A stretch of DNA of 64,000 nt from DATKNA01 sp963755755 (GCA_963755755.1 CAVWLJ010000004.1:124001-188000); one strand, 5' to 3'. Shown: positions 17,431 through 26,866, counted from the stretch's first letter. Notes: generated from the letters alone by a model not told the origin. Translations and numbers: made by a program.

Positions 17431-17442
17431 TAGGCTTCCAGG
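17431..17442 (+). promoter_or_regulatory. Leaderless guaA promoter (-10 TAGGCT)
   Basis: TAGGCT (17431-17436), 6 nt, then GTG 17443. Confidence 0.7.
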
Positions 17443-19167
17443 GTGACGCAGAGCGGTCCTGACCCCGCGGTCCCACCCGGCGTCCGCGCCGACGCCGAGG
17501 CGCGCCGGCCGGGCGACCCGACAGGCGACCTCCTGGCCGACGGCAGCGGGTCCGAGGGGCCGGCCGAGGCCGGTGACGAGGCTGCGGAAAGGCTCGCGGA
17601 GCGCACCCACGCGCCGGTCCTCGTGGTCGACTTCGGGGCGCAGTACGCCCAGCTCATCGCGCGCCGGGTGCGTGAGGCGAACGTCTACTCCGAGATCGTC
17701 CCGCACGACACCCCGGTCGAGGAGATCGTCGCCCGCGGACCCGCGGCCCTGATCCTCTCCGGAGGCCCGTCGTCGGTGTACGAGGACGGTGCTCCGCAGG
17801 TCCGCGCTGCACTCTTCGAGGCCGGCGTCCCCGTCCTCGGCATCTGCTACGGCTTCCAGGCCATGGCGCAGGCGCTCGGGGGGGACGTCGCGCACACGGG
17901 GCTGCGGGAGTACGGCGGCACGACGGTCGACGCCCGCCCCGAGCAGTCCGTGCTGTTCCACGGGCAGCCGACCGAGCAGTCGGTGTGGATGAGCCACGGA
18001 GACAGCGTCACGGCGGCGCCCGAGGGCTTCCAGGTCGTCGCCGAGACGCCGGGGACGCCGGTCGCCGCGTTCGAGCACACCGAGCGGAAGCTCTTCGGCG
18101 TCCAGTGGCATCCGGAGGTGCGGCACTCGACGTTCGGCCAGCAGGTCCTCGTCAACTTCCTCACCCGCGGCGCGGGCATCGAGCCGGACTGGACGACCGG
18201 CAGCGTCATCGAGGAGCAGGTCGCGCGGATCCGCGAGCAGGTCGGCGACGCCCGCGTGATCTGCGGACTCTCCGGCGGCGTCGACTCGGCCGTCGCGGCC
18301 GCGCTCGTGCAGCGCGCCGTGGGGGACCAGCTGACCTGCGTCTTCGTCGACCACGGCCTGCTGCGCGCGGGCGAGGCCGAGCAGGTCGAGCGGGACTTCG
18401 TCGCCGCCACCGGCGTCCGGCTGAAGGTCGTGGACGCGGCCGACCGGTTCCTCGCCGCGCTGGCCGGCGTCACCGACCCGGAGGAGAAGCGGAAGATCAT
18501 CGGCCGGGAGTTCATCCGCGTCTTCGAGCAGGCCGCACGCGAGGTCGTCGACGAGGCGGGCGCGGAGGGCGAGCAGGTGCGCTTTCTCGTCCAGGGCACC
18601 CTGTACCCGGACGTCGTGGAGTCGGGCGGCGGCACCGGCACCGCCACGATCAAGAGTCACCACAACGTCGGCGGGCTCCCCGACGACCTGCAGTTCGAGC
18701 TCGTGGAGCCGTTGCGCACCCTGTTCAAGGACGAGGTCCGCGCGGTCGGGCTCGAGCTCGGTCTGCCCGAGGAGATCGTGCGGCGGCAGCCGTTCCCCGG
18801 CCCCGGTCTGGGCATCCGGATCATCGGTGAGGTCAGCCGGGAGCGCCTGGAGACGCTGCGCGCGGCGGACGCCATCGTGCGGCACGAGCTCTCGGAGGCC
18901 GGCCTGGACCGCGAGATCTGGCAGTGTCCGGTCGTGCTGCTGGCCGACGTGCGCTCGGTCGGCGTGCAGGGGGACGGGCGCACGTACGGGCACCCGGTCG
19001 TGCTGCGCCCGGTGACGAGCGAGGACGCCATGACGGCGGACTGGGCCCGGCTGTCCTACGACGTGCTCGCCCGGGTCTCCACGCGGATCACCAACGAGGT
19101 CGCCGGCGTGAACCGGGTCGTCCTCGACGTGACGAGCAAGCCGCCCGGGACGATCGAGTGGGAGTGA
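17443..19167 (+). CDS. guaA: GMP synthase (glutamine-hydrolysing)
   Basis: A 574-residue enzyme that converts XMP to GMP. The amidotransferase domain has ILSGGPSSVYE, the catalytic cysteine in GICYGFQAMA and the histidine/glutamate in GVQWHPEV. The ATP pyrophosphatase domain has the P-loop GLSGGVDSAVAAALV; the C-terminal dimerisation domain ends DVTSKPPGTIEWE. About 50 residues of low-complexity sequence precede the usual start (APVLVVDFGAQYAQ); the leaderless promoter supports the longer protein. Confidence 0.97.
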   Translation: MTQSGPDPAVPPGVRADAEARRPGDPTGDLLADGSGSEGPAEAGDEAAERLAERTHAPVLVVDFGAQYAQLIARRVREANVYSEIVPHDTPVEEIVARGPAALILSGGPSSVYEDGAPQVRAALFEAGVPVLGICYGFQAMAQALGGDVAHTGLREYGGTTVDARPEQSVLFHGQPTEQSVWMSHGDSVTAAPEGFQVVAETPGTPVAAFEHTERKLFGVQWHPEVRHSTFGQQVLVNFLTRGAGIEPDWTTGSVIEEQVARIREQVGDARVICGLSGGVDSAVAAALVQRAVGDQLTCVFVDHGLLRAGEAEQVERDFVAATGVRLKVVDAADRFLAALAGVTDPEEKRKIIGREFIRVFEQAAREVVDEAGAEGEQVRFLVQGTLYPDVVESGGGTGTATIKSHHNVGGLPDDLQFELVEPLRTLFKDEVRAVGLELGLPEEIVRRQPFPGPGLGIRIIGEVSRERLETLRAADAIVRHELSEAGLDREIWQCPVVLLADVRSVGVQGDGRTYGHPVVLRPVTSEDAMTADWARLSYDVLARVSTRITNEVAGVNRVVLDVTSKPPGTIEWE

Positions 19168-19197
19168 AACGACCACTCGCAAAGGGCGGAGCGTGGC

Positions 19198-19230
19198 GCT
19201 CCGGGCCGGAGCGCAGCGGAGGCCCGGAGC
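19198..19230 (+). terminator. guaA terminator hairpin
   Basis: GCTCCGGGCC (19198-19207) and GGCCCGGAGC (19221-19230) form a perfect 10-bp stem with a 13-nt loop, 30 nt past the guaA stop and in front of the convergent serpin gene. Confidence 0.7.
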
Positions 19231-19248
19231 GGGAGTAGTGGGGCGAGT

Positions 19249-20472
19249 TCAAGAGCTCTCGGCGGGCTCGGCGACCCAGGCGCTGAAGACCGGCAGGCCG
19301 TACCAGCCCTCGTCGACCGCCGCGGCCACCTCGGGTTCCGGCCGGACGGCGACCGCGACCACCGCGTACGGGCGGTCGAAGCGCAGGTGCAGGGTCCGGC
19401 GCGGCACCTCCGTCGCGCTGACGACGGCGGCCATCCGGACGCCGACAGCCGTGACCGCCGCCGCCTCGAACCCCTCCCGCGTGTAGCTCGCGAGGGCGAC
19501 CTGCCGCGCCTCGAGCACGGTCCGCGCCGGAGGCAGCAGGTCGGCCAGGGCCTCTCCGGCGGCGGCGAACCCGGGCGCGGCGGGTCCGTCGAGGAGGTCG
19601 ACCTCGCTCCGCGCCCGCCACGACGGCAGCACCGCCACCCCGCGCTCGCGCGGCGAGCGGCCGGCCAGCACCGAGTCCTCGACGATCTCCCCGACGTCGC
19701 CGGCTCCGGCGGGCAGGTCGAACAGGGAGAGGTGGTCGCCGATCGCGCCGTCGCGCAGGCCGAGGGCGACCTCGTGGGCGGCCGCGAGAGCTCCGGCGCG
19801 GTCGGCGTCCGGCGGGGCGAGGACCGAGACCACCGCGAGACCGTCGGCCGACGCCGCGACGTGGGCGCCGACGACGCCGGCCGCCCGCGTCCGGACCAGC
19901 CGCACATCGTGACCCCGGACGGAGCGCAGCGCGCTGGTCACGGCGGAGGCGAAGGGTCCGCCGTCGGCCAGCTCGGCCGCGGGCACGAGGTCGAACAGCT
20001 CGCGCCACCGGACCCGGGTCGCGAGCGCCGAGGCGAGCACGAGCAGCAGGTCCCGGCGCAGCTGGACGGGGAAGCGGTCGACGAGGCCGAGGGTGTGGTC
20101 GCGCGTCCACGCGTCGAGCCGCGCCTGATCGGTCAGCGGCTCCCGGGTGGCGCCCCGGGGCAGCCGCGCGAGGTAGGCCGTGAGCCGGTCGGTGACGACG
20201 TCGTGCCGCCACCAGAGCCCGACGGCCGACGCGACGGCCGGGTGCGGCGCGTCGAGGAGGGCGCCGGCGAGGCGCGCGGCGTCCTCCGGCGGCATGCCCA
20301 GCGCCTCCGCCAGGGGAGCGGGGACCTCGCCCGGGTCGGCGGCGCTCGCCGCGAGCGCGAGCACCAGCCATGCGCCGAGCGGCGAGACGACGTGGTGTGC
20401 GGCCGGCGCGGCCGCGTGCACGGTCGCGGCGTACCGGGCGACCGCGGGCGCGATCGCGGAGGTGGAACTCAC
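19249..20472 (-). CDS. Divergent serpin-family protein
   Basis: A 407-residue protein without signal peptide. Serpin landmarks are HHVVSPLGAWLVLALAA (like the N-terminal SPLS helix), the hinge-like GFEAAAVTAVGVRMAAV before the reactive loop, and the C-terminal LHLRFDRPYAVVAVAV with a final FSAWV strand. Serpins trap serine or cysteine proteases; an inhibitory hinge needs small residues, which are present here. Bacterial serpins are sporadic. GTG 20472 has CATGCT 6 nt upstream (leaderless), so it may be transcribed separately, although it lies 27 nt downstream of the lyase gene. Confidence 0.72.
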   Translation of the reverse strand: MSSTSAIAPAVARYAATVHAAAPAAHHVVSPLGAWLVLALAASAADPGEVPAPLAEALGMPPEDAARLAGALLDAPHPAVASAVGLWWRHDVVTDRLTAYLARLPRGATREPLTDQARLDAWTRDHTLGLVDRFPVQLRRDLLLVLASALATRVRWRELFDLVPAAELADGGPFASAVTSALRSVRGHDVRLVRTRAAGVVGAHVAASADGLAVVSVLAPPDADRAGALAAAHEVALGLRDGAIGDHLSLFDLPAGAGDVGEIVEDSVLAGRSPRERGVAVLPSWRARSEVDLLDGPAAPGFAAAGEALADLLPPARTVLEARQVALASYTREGFEAAAVTAVGVRMAAVVSATEVPRRTLHLRFDRPYAVVAVAVRPEPEVAAAVDEGWYGLPVFSAWVAEPAESS

Positions 20473-20499
20473 CCCGCCAGCATGCCTGGTGCGAGGCGG

Positions 20500-21456
20500 T
20501 CAGTTCCCGGCGACAGGGGTGACGGAGATGCGCGCGAAGTCGGCGAACTGGTCCCGGGGCGAGGCCCAGCTGGGGTCGCCGCCGCCGAAGAAGCTGGAGA
20601 AGAAGACCCCGTCGATGCGCAGCGCGGCGGTGGTCCGGAAGACGAGCCCGCCGGCCGCGAACACCTGCCTGCCGTCGACGCTGACCGAGATGCGGCCGTC
20701 GCTCCTGCCGGGGGTGTTGAGGACCACGGTCTGGGCGAGGCACTCCCAGCGGCCAGTGGCGACGGACCAGGTCCCCCGGCCGAGGGACGTGCCGTGCGCC
20801 ACCGACGACGGGAGGTAGGCGTACACCTCGCCGGCACCGCCGCGGCGCCACATGTAGCGGGTCGACCAGCCGTCGGTGCCGTCGGGGATGCGGCGCCCGG
20901 AGGTGACGGTGCCGCCGAAGAGGCCCGGCAGCTTGCCGCCCTTGACGAAGTCGAAGCCGGCGGGGAAGCGCACGCAGTAGGAGAGCGTGGCGGCGTCCAC
21001 GGGCCCTGACGGCAGGAGGAGGTAGACCTGCGTGCCGCCGTAGGACGACCCGTCGAGGTTGGCCGACCGGGCGCTGGCACTGCCCGCGGGGTAGTCCACC
21101 CGGACCGCCGCCGCCCCCCGGGGGCCCTGGCCGGGCAGCGGGTGCACCCGGTCGAGGCCGAAGCCGCCGCCGCTGCGGGGGAGGAGGCCGGTGGCCAGCA
21201 CAGCGGCGATCTGTGCCTCGTCGCTGCCCCGCTTCGCGACCTTCAGGTCGAGCCTCCCGCTGCTCACTGGCGCGGAGGGCGGCGTCGGCGCCGTCGATCG
21301 GAACGGCGCCGACGCCGAGGAGGTCGGCGCGCTCGTCCCCTCCGACGAGGTCGCCACCTCCGCCCCGGCACGGACGGCGCACGAGGTGAGCGTCAGCGAG
21401 GCGAGCAGGGCAGCCACCGTGGCCGCTCCCCGCACCCGCAGGTTCTCCGCGTGCAT
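20500..21456 (-). CDS. PL14-like polysaccharide lyase lipoprotein
   Basis: A 318-residue exported protein. Lipobox LTLTSC near residue 25 predicts a lipoprotein, followed by a Ser/Thr/Pro linker. The catalytic domain carries CVRFPAGFDFVKGGKLPGL, GWSTRYMWRRGGAGEVYAYL, LNTPGRSDGRISVSVDG and IDGVFFSSFFGGGDPSWASP, matching the jelly-roll of alginate/glucuronan lyases of family PL14. It would cleave polyuronates by beta-elimination outside the membrane. The ATG at 21456 is chosen over that at 21474 because GGAGG lies 6 nt upstream. It is the last gene of the locus, analogous in place to algL in Pseudomonas. Confidence 0.82.
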   Translation of the reverse strand: MHAENLRVRGAATVAALLASLTLTSCAVRAGAEVATSSEGTSAPTSSASAPFRSTAPTPPSAPVSSGRLDLKVAKRGSDEAQIAAVLATGLLPRSGGGFGLDRVHPLPGQGPRGAAAVRVDYPAGSASARSANLDGSSYGGTQVYLLLPSGPVDAATLSYCVRFPAGFDFVKGGKLPGLFGGTVTSGRRIPDGTDGWSTRYMWRRGGAGEVYAYLPSSVAHGTSLGRGTWSVATGRWECLAQTVVLNTPGRSDGRISVSVDGRQVFAAGGLVFRTTAALRIDGVFFSSFFGGGDPSWASPRDQFADFARISVTPVAGN

Positions 21457-21482
21457 CCCGTGCCTCCGGAACATGTCTCGGG

Positions 21483-23438
21483 TCAGCTCGGGCTGACGGT
21501 GAAGTTGGCCGTCGAGGTCGACGTCAGCGTCCGGCTGAACGTCAGGATGCCCTGCGCATTCGTCGTCCCGGTCGTCTTCGCCATCGATCCGCCGGAGACG
21601 GTGTACTTCGCCGAGGGCGTGAGCTTGCTGACGGTGACCGTCACGGTCGTGCCCGTGGCCGCCGGCGCCAGGCTGATCCTCGGCGTGGATCCGCCCACTG
21701 TGCTCGCCTTGACCGAGCCGGAGCCGGGCAGGACGCTCACGTTCGAGGGCGTCACCGGCGTGGTCAGGGTGGTCCCGGTCTTGGCCGTGGTCAGTGTCAC
21801 CGTCGACCCCGCGGGCGTGATCGTCTGACTGTAGGCGGCACCGTTGACCAGGTAGACCCGCCCCGCGACCGAGGTGATGTTCTCCTTGGAGTAGGCGTCG
21901 GCCAGCGTGGTCGTCGTCGCGACGTCGGCGTCCACGAGCTTGACGTCCGACGGCACCGTGGAGGAACCAACCGCGGTGACAGCCTCGCCGGCGGTGACGC
22001 CGCCGGCGATCCGCGTGCCGGCGGACTGGCTCACCCGGAGCGCCCCTCCGCCGAAGGTGTTGTGGTCGAAGCGGGTGCCGTCCGTGTCGGTGAGGGAGAG
22101 CGCCGCAACCTTGCTGCCGCTGAAGTCGTTGCCGGTGAACACGTTGCCGGTCGGCCGGCCGCTGCTCTGCGAGTTCTCCGGCGCGTCGCTGCCCTTGTAG
22201 GTGTAGACGCCGTACTTCGTGCTGCCGGTGACGGTGTTGCCGCTGAAGACGTTCTTCGACGAGCCGACGGAGATCCGGATGCCGTACAGGTTGTTGCTCA
22301 CCTCGTTGCCCCTGATGGTCTGACCGACGGTGTCGAAGATCGCGATACCGGCGCCGTTCGGCTGGTCGTGCACGACGTTGTCCTCGACCACGGTGTCGGT
22401 GATCCCGCGGTGCAGCATGATCCCGTGCACCTGGCCGGCCTGGGTCTCACCGGTCGGGCTCGGGCCCGCCCAGGGCACCATCCCGTTGTGGTCCGCCTCG
22501 TTCCCCACCACGGTGAGGCGGCTGCACTGCTGGCTGCAGATGAAGCCGTGGTCGCCGTTGTACGTGAACCGGTTCCCCTGGACGTGGAGGTCGGTGGTCA
22601 CGTCATGGGTGTCCAGGCCGTACATCACGTTGTGCTGGAAGAGGTTGTCCGTGAACGTCATGGCGTGGCCGCCCCACACGTAGGTGCCCATGTAGTCGTC
22701 CTGGAACGTGCTGCCCGTCGCGCCGCCGGTCACCGGGGCGGCCGCGCAGGTCGCGAGCCCGCTGCTGTCGCCGTTGCTCGCATGCAGGCAGCCGACGGAC
22801 TTCCACGACACCCCGTAGGACTCGGCGCCGTACCAGCCGAGGTTGTCCACGGTCGAGTCCGTGAACGTCATCGTCGAGACCCGGCCGGTGCCGTTGTCGA
22901 GGTAGGACTGGGCCCGGATGTACGCCCGGCCCCGCACGCCGGTCGCGCCCGAGGGGACGCTCGGGTTCGTGTCCGGCCCGATGGCGGCGTCGTCCCAGGA
23001 GGTGACGTGCACGGTGTCGACGTCGATCGTCCCCCAGTGCGCGGTGATCGCGGACACCTCCGTCGGGGCGTTGCTCGCGAGACTGCGCAACCGCAGCACG
23101 TCGACGTCCCCGGGCGCGCCGGCCTTGGAGCCGTGCAGCCGCAGCGTCGCCCCGTTGTTGAGCACGAGGTCGGCGCGCAGCTCCCAGATCTGGTTCACCG
23201 GGTCGACCTCCTCCAGCGGCGCCGCCGGACAGGCCTGCTTGATCGAGGTCGGCGTCCAGGCCTGCGCGGTCAGCAGGTAGATGGTGTTGGACGAGCTCGC
23301 GTACTTGACGGGTGAGCTGCAGGCGGCCGCTTCGGCCGGGGCCTGGGCGACGGCGGCCGTCACGCCGGCGGCGAGGGTGCCGGTGACGGCGACCGCCAGT
23401 GTGCGGCGGGCGCGGCGGGACAGGTGCGGGGTGGTCAT
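21483..23438 (-). CDS. Secreted right-handed beta-helix protein, AlgG-like polyuronate epimerase candidate
   Basis: A 651-residue secreted protein with signal peptide (LAVAVTGTLAAGVTAAVAQA, cleavage near AEA-AAC). Residues about 85-470 are parallel beta-helix repeats (GNxxxxNxxGI type). The segment YGLDTHD (D276-D279 region) followed by GDHGFICSQQCSRLTVVGN closely parallels the DPHD active-site turn of the mannuronan C5-epimerase AlgG, with T for P. The C-terminal 120 residues are Thr/Ser-rich beta strands, perhaps a wall- or sugar-binding domain. GGAGGA lies 8 nt before the ATG. Epimerase or lyase activity is inference. Confidence 0.78.
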   Translation of the reverse strand: MTTPHLSRRARRTLAVAVTGTLAAGVTAAVAQAPAEAAACSSPVKYASSSNTIYLLTAQAWTPTSIKQACPAAPLEEVDPVNQIWELRADLVLNNGATLRLHGSKAGAPGDVDVLRLRSLASNAPTEVSAITAHWGTIDVDTVHVTSWDDAAIGPDTNPSVPSGATGVRGRAYIRAQSYLDNGTGRVSTMTFTDSTVDNLGWYGAESYGVSWKSVGCLHASNGDSSGLATCAAAPVTGGATGSTFQDDYMGTYVWGGHAMTFTDNLFQHNVMYGLDTHDVTTDLHVQGNRFTYNGDHGFICSQQCSRLTVVGNEADHNGMVPWAGPSPTGETQAGQVHGIMLHRGITDTVVEDNVVHDQPNGAGIAIFDTVGQTIRGNEVSNNLYGIRISVGSSKNVFSGNTVTGSTKYGVYTYKGSDAPENSQSSGRPTGNVFTGNDFSGSKVAALSLTDTDGTRFDHNTFGGGALRVSQSAGTRIAGGVTAGEAVTAVGSSTVPSDVKLVDADVATTTTLADAYSKENITSVAGRVYLVNGAAYSQTITPAGSTVTLTTAKTGTTLTTPVTPSNVSVLPGSGSVKASTVGGSTPRISLAPAATGTTVTVTVSKLTPSAKYTVSGGSMAKTTGTTNAQGILTFSRTLTSTSTANFTVSPS

Positions 23439-23468
23439 CGTCGATCTCCTCCGTGGGCCGGCCTGTGG

Positions 23469-25649
23469 TCAGGCGCGGTTGACGACATGGGCGGGGGCGA
23501 GGGAGACGTGGTCGTGACCGCGTTCCCGGACCCGCGCGGCGAGCATGAGCAGCACGGCGATCACCACGAGGGCGATGCCCGCGATGCCGAGCCAGTTGAG
23601 GGGCATGGCGGCGACGAACGAGTGCCCGTCGACCGTGGCCGACCCGTGGACGGGGACGGCGCCGTAGATCCGTGACGCCGTGAGCGTCACCCGCGAGCCG
23701 GGGACGGCGAACACCCCGATGTCGCCGCCCTGCACGCGGGTGTCGCTGACGGTCCCGGTCACGCCCTGGGCGACCCGGACGCCGATCGGCCCGGTCACCG
23801 TCGAGGTGTCGAGGTGCAGCTCGGCGCCGGCGTCGACGACGGTCCCGCCGGACTGCAGGGTCGAACCGTGCACCGTGGTCGTGCCGCCGTCGAGCTCCAC
23901 GGCGCCCCGCGCCGCACCCGTGACCTGGACGGCGTCGAGCGTGAGCTCGCCGGTTGCGGCGGCCATCCGGATGCCCTCGAGCGTGCCGTGCACGCCGGTG
24001 CCGGTGAAGGTGACGCCCCCGGCGCTGCTGTCCACGACGACCGCGCTGGACGTCGCCTGCACGGACCCGCCGGTCACGGTGACGTCGTGCGCGCCGATCC
24101 GCAGGCCGTTCCCGCCGCCGATGGTCGAGTCGACGATGTCGGCACGATCGGCGCCGGCCGCCATCCGCAGGCCCTCGTCCGCCCCGAAGACGTGGACGCC
24201 GTGCAGTTGGGCGCCGGTGGCCGTCGCACTGAGGAGCACGCCGGAGCCGGCGGCGTTCACGGTCGTGTCCGTGAGGACGGCGTCCCGGCCCTCGATGCGC
24301 AGGCCCGTGTGGGGCCCGGAGATGCTCACGTTGCTGACGGCGGCCGATCCGCCTCCGACGACGAGCCCGGTGCCGGTCTCGTGCGCCGCGCTGGTGATGG
24401 TGACGCCCAGCGCCTGGAAGCGGTTCGCGCGGGCCCCGGACTCCACGCCGATGTCGCTGTCCTGCACGGTGAGGCGACTGACCACGGCTCCCGGGGTCTG
24501 CACCCGCAGGCCCACCTTCGCGCCCCGGATGGTGCCGGCGTGGACGACGAGGCGGCCCGTCTTGCCGTCGGCGCTGATGCCGGTCGTGTCGCGGGTGGCC
24601 CGCAGGTTCGTGACGGTCGTCGTGACTCCGTCCTGCACGCGGACGCCGGTGGGCTCGGATGCGCTCGTGCCGTCGGCGAGGCCGACCCGGCCGGCAGCCC
24701 GAAGGACGGTGCCCGCGTTGCCGTTGTGCGCGGTGTGCAGCCGGGCGACGACGGCGTCGGCGCCGCCGGTGACCATGAGTCCGGCGTGGCCGTTCGCGCT
24801 CGCCGTGACGTCGTGCAGGGCGCGGATCAGCGTGTGCCGGCCGCTGACGACCAGGCCGTTGCGGTGCCCGCGAGTCACGGTCAGCCGGGAGGCGTCGACG
24901 GTGCCGGCGTCGAGCAAGGCGATCCCGTCGCCGGCCGCGCCGGTGACGGTGACGTTCCGCAGGCTCACCGAGGCGGTCCGGTGGGCGACGATGCCGGTGT
25001 CGACCGCGGAGAAGGTGGAGCCGGTGACGCTGGCCCGGGTGCCCCGGCCGAGGTCGAGCGCGCCGATGCGGTGCCGGCCGGGGCGGCCCAGTCCGCTGAA
25101 CCGGGTGTTCGTCACGGTCACGGACGAGTCGCCGGTGTACCGCAGATAGGCGCGGGCCGAGGACCGGATCCGGGAGGTGCCAGCCACCGTGACGCCGTCC
25201 AGGGTCAGCCGCGCGCTGGTGCCCCAGAAGTAGGCGGTCGCGCCGGGCGCGGTCCGGATCCGGACGGTGCGGACGCCGTCCGGGCCGACGGTCAGGCTCG
25301 TGCCGGGGCGCTGCACGATGGCGGCCTTGACGACGACCGTCCCCCGGCTCTGGCTGAGGTACGCCGGGGCGGCGATCGCCCGCGTGAGGCCGGCGAGGGT
25401 GACGTTCGTGCCGTTGTAGGGCATCGACGCGACGACGGTCTGGCCGTCGACGAGGTCCACCCGGTTCGGCCGCAGGACGACGGCGCGCCGCGCGTCCAGG
25501 CCGTTCGGCACGGTGGGCTGCCGATGGACCGCGGTCAGCCCGGACGCGCTGAGGGCCTCCGGCAGGACGACGAGGGCGGCGAAGGCGAGGGTGAGCAGCG
25601 CGATGCAGGCGGTGCGCGGCCGGACGCGGCGGCGCGGGAGGAGCCTCAC
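23469..25649 (-). CDS. Membrane-anchored beta-helix repeat protein
   Basis: A 726-residue protein with an N-terminal helix (ACIALLTLAFAALVVLP) and a C-terminal helix (WLGIAGIALVVIAVLLMLAA) followed by basic RVRERGHDH, so the large middle part should be outside, tethered at one or both ends. The middle is about 25 beta-helix turns rich in small residues and threonine/valine. No DxHD motif was seen, so it may be a scaffold or polymer guide rather than an enzyme. GTG 25649 overlaps the synthase stop (GTGA), showing coupling. Confidence 0.75.
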   Translation of the reverse strand: MRLLPRRRVRPRTACIALLTLAFAALVVLPEALSASGLTAVHRQPTVPNGLDARRAVVLRPNRVDLVDGQTVVASMPYNGTNVTLAGLTRAIAAPAYLSQSRGTVVVKAAIVQRPGTSLTVGPDGVRTVRIRTAPGATAYFWGTSARLTLDGVTVAGTSRIRSSARAYLRYTGDSSVTVTNTRFSGLGRPGRHRIGALDLGRGTRASVTGSTFSAVDTGIVAHRTASVSLRNVTVTGAAGDGIALLDAGTVDASRLTVTRGHRNGLVVSGRHTLIRALHDVTASANGHAGLMVTGGADAVVARLHTAHNGNAGTVLRAAGRVGLADGTSASEPTGVRVQDGVTTTVTNLRATRDTTGISADGKTGRLVVHAGTIRGAKVGLRVQTPGAVVSRLTVQDSDIGVESGARANRFQALGVTITSAAHETGTGLVVGGGSAAVSNVSISGPHTGLRIEGRDAVLTDTTVNAAGSGVLLSATATGAQLHGVHVFGADEGLRMAAGADRADIVDSTIGGGNGLRIGAHDVTVTGGSVQATSSAVVVDSSAGGVTFTGTGVHGTLEGIRMAAATGELTLDAVQVTGAARGAVELDGGTTTVHGSTLQSGGTVVDAGAELHLDTSTVTGPIGVRVAQGVTGTVSDTRVQGGDIGVFAVPGSRVTLTASRIYGAVPVHGSATVDGHSFVAAMPLNWLGIAGIALVVIAVLLMLAARVRERGHDHVSLAPAHVVNRA

Positions 25650-26866
25650 GCGCTCACCTCCGCGACGTCGGAGAGGTCGACGGTGGTCGACGTCCGGACG
25701 ACCTCGCCGTCGACGACGGCGACCTGGCGGGTGAGCCAGCGCTGCTGCCGGATCGTCGCCAGCGCGTAGATCTTCACGACGGCCATGACGAAGGTGACGC
25801 CGACGAACGCGGGGACGAGCAGGATCGAACTGGGCCGGCGGCGCAGGTGGGGCAGGAGCTTGGCGGAGCGCGAGATCCACCACCAGGCGAAGAGCGTGAG
25901 GACGAACCGCCACTCCTGGTCCGCGATCGCGAGCGCCATGTAGACCGGGGCGACGAGCACGGTGAAGCTCGCGACCATCTTGTCGAGCATCGTCACGGCG
26001 AGGTACGGCCGGTGCCACGCCCAGCGCTCGAGGAACAGCGCCGCGATGTCCGACCGCCAGGTGTTGCGGGCCCACCGCATGCGCTGTTTCACGAATGTCC
26101 GGGCGTCGGAGGGGAAGGTCGACCAGACCCGCGCCGTCCGCTGCATGACCGCGTCGTGCCCGCGCGCGAGAATCAGCCGGGTGAGGCATTTGTCGTCGCC
26201 CGACAGGCACGGGACGCCGAGGAACGTCTCGTTCATGAATTCGTCGGAGATCTCGACCAGGAGTTCGCGCCGGTATACCGCCGTCCGCCCGGAGATGCAC
26301 GAGACGGAGCGCCCGAGATAGGTCTGCGCGGCGTTCTCGTCGAAATAGCGGTAATCCAGGTACATGTCGTTGACCCGGGAGAGGAATCCCGCCGGGTCGT
26401 AGACGTTCTGGCGGGAGGCCACGCCGCCGACGCCCGTGTCGGCGAACGGCATCATGAGTTCGGTGGCCGCGTCGTCGGCCCAGATCACGTCGGAGTCGAC
26501 CAGGGCCACGAGCTCGGTGCTCGCGGCCTCCCAGCCGCGGCGCAGCGCGTCACGCTTGCCCGGGACGTCGGTGACGATCACCGTGACCGGGTAGCGCGCG
26601 GCCACCGCCTGGCAGACGGTGTCGGACTCGTCGATGACGAGGATCACCTCGTCCACCGCGTTCTGCAGCCAGGAGGCGATCGCCAGCTCGAAGATGTGCG
26701 GGTCCTCCTGGTACACCGGCACGACCACGCTCATCGAGGCGCGGTGATCGTTGCGCACCGGCCGGTACAGCGTCGCGGGGATGCGGCGCACCAGCCAGAA
26801 CGCCCAGCGGACGACGCCGAGGAGGCCGAGAGGGACCCAGTAGAGGTAGTCGTGCCAGTTGTACAT
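25646..26866 (-). CDS. Processive GT2 polysaccharide synthase (Alg8/HasA-like)
   Basis: A 406-residue membrane glycosyltransferase. N-terminal hydrophobic segment (about 8-26), cytoplasmic GT-A domain with VVVPVYQEDP, DVPGKRDALRRGW, DxD in LVDSDVIW (124-126), acceptor/base motif SGDD (222-225) and the processive QRMRW motif (261-265), then membrane helices near 285-360. These are the motifs of hyaluronan, alginate (Alg8) and related synthases that polymerise and export a beta-linked chain. The partner dehydrogenase suggests a uronic-acid donor; the exact sugar is unknown. No PilZ domain is seen here. Confidence 0.85.
   Translation of the reverse strand: MYNWHDYLYWVPLGLLGVVRWAFWLVRRIPATLYRPVRNDHRASMSVVVPVYQEDPHIFELAIASWLQNAVDEVILVIDESDTVCQAVAARYPVTVIVTDVPGKRDALRRGWEAASTELVALVDSDVIWADDAATELMMPFADTGVGGVASRQNVYDPAGFLSRVNDMYLDYRYFDENAAQTYLGRSVSCISGRTAVYRRELLVEISDEFMNETFLGVPCLSGDDKCLTRLILARGHDAVMQRTARVWSTFPSDARTFVKQRMRWARNTWRSDIAALFLERWAWHRPYLAVTMLDKMVASFTVLVAPVYMALAIADQEWRFVLTLFAWWWISRSAKLLPHLRRRPSSILLVPAFVGVTFVMAVVKIYALATIRQQRWLTRQVAVVDGEVVRTSTTVDLSDVAEVSA

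Noticed and set aside
17209..19182. Long minus-strand frame opposite guaA
   Set aside because: Arg/Asp/Val/Leu-rich composition without motifs; shadow of guaA codon bias.
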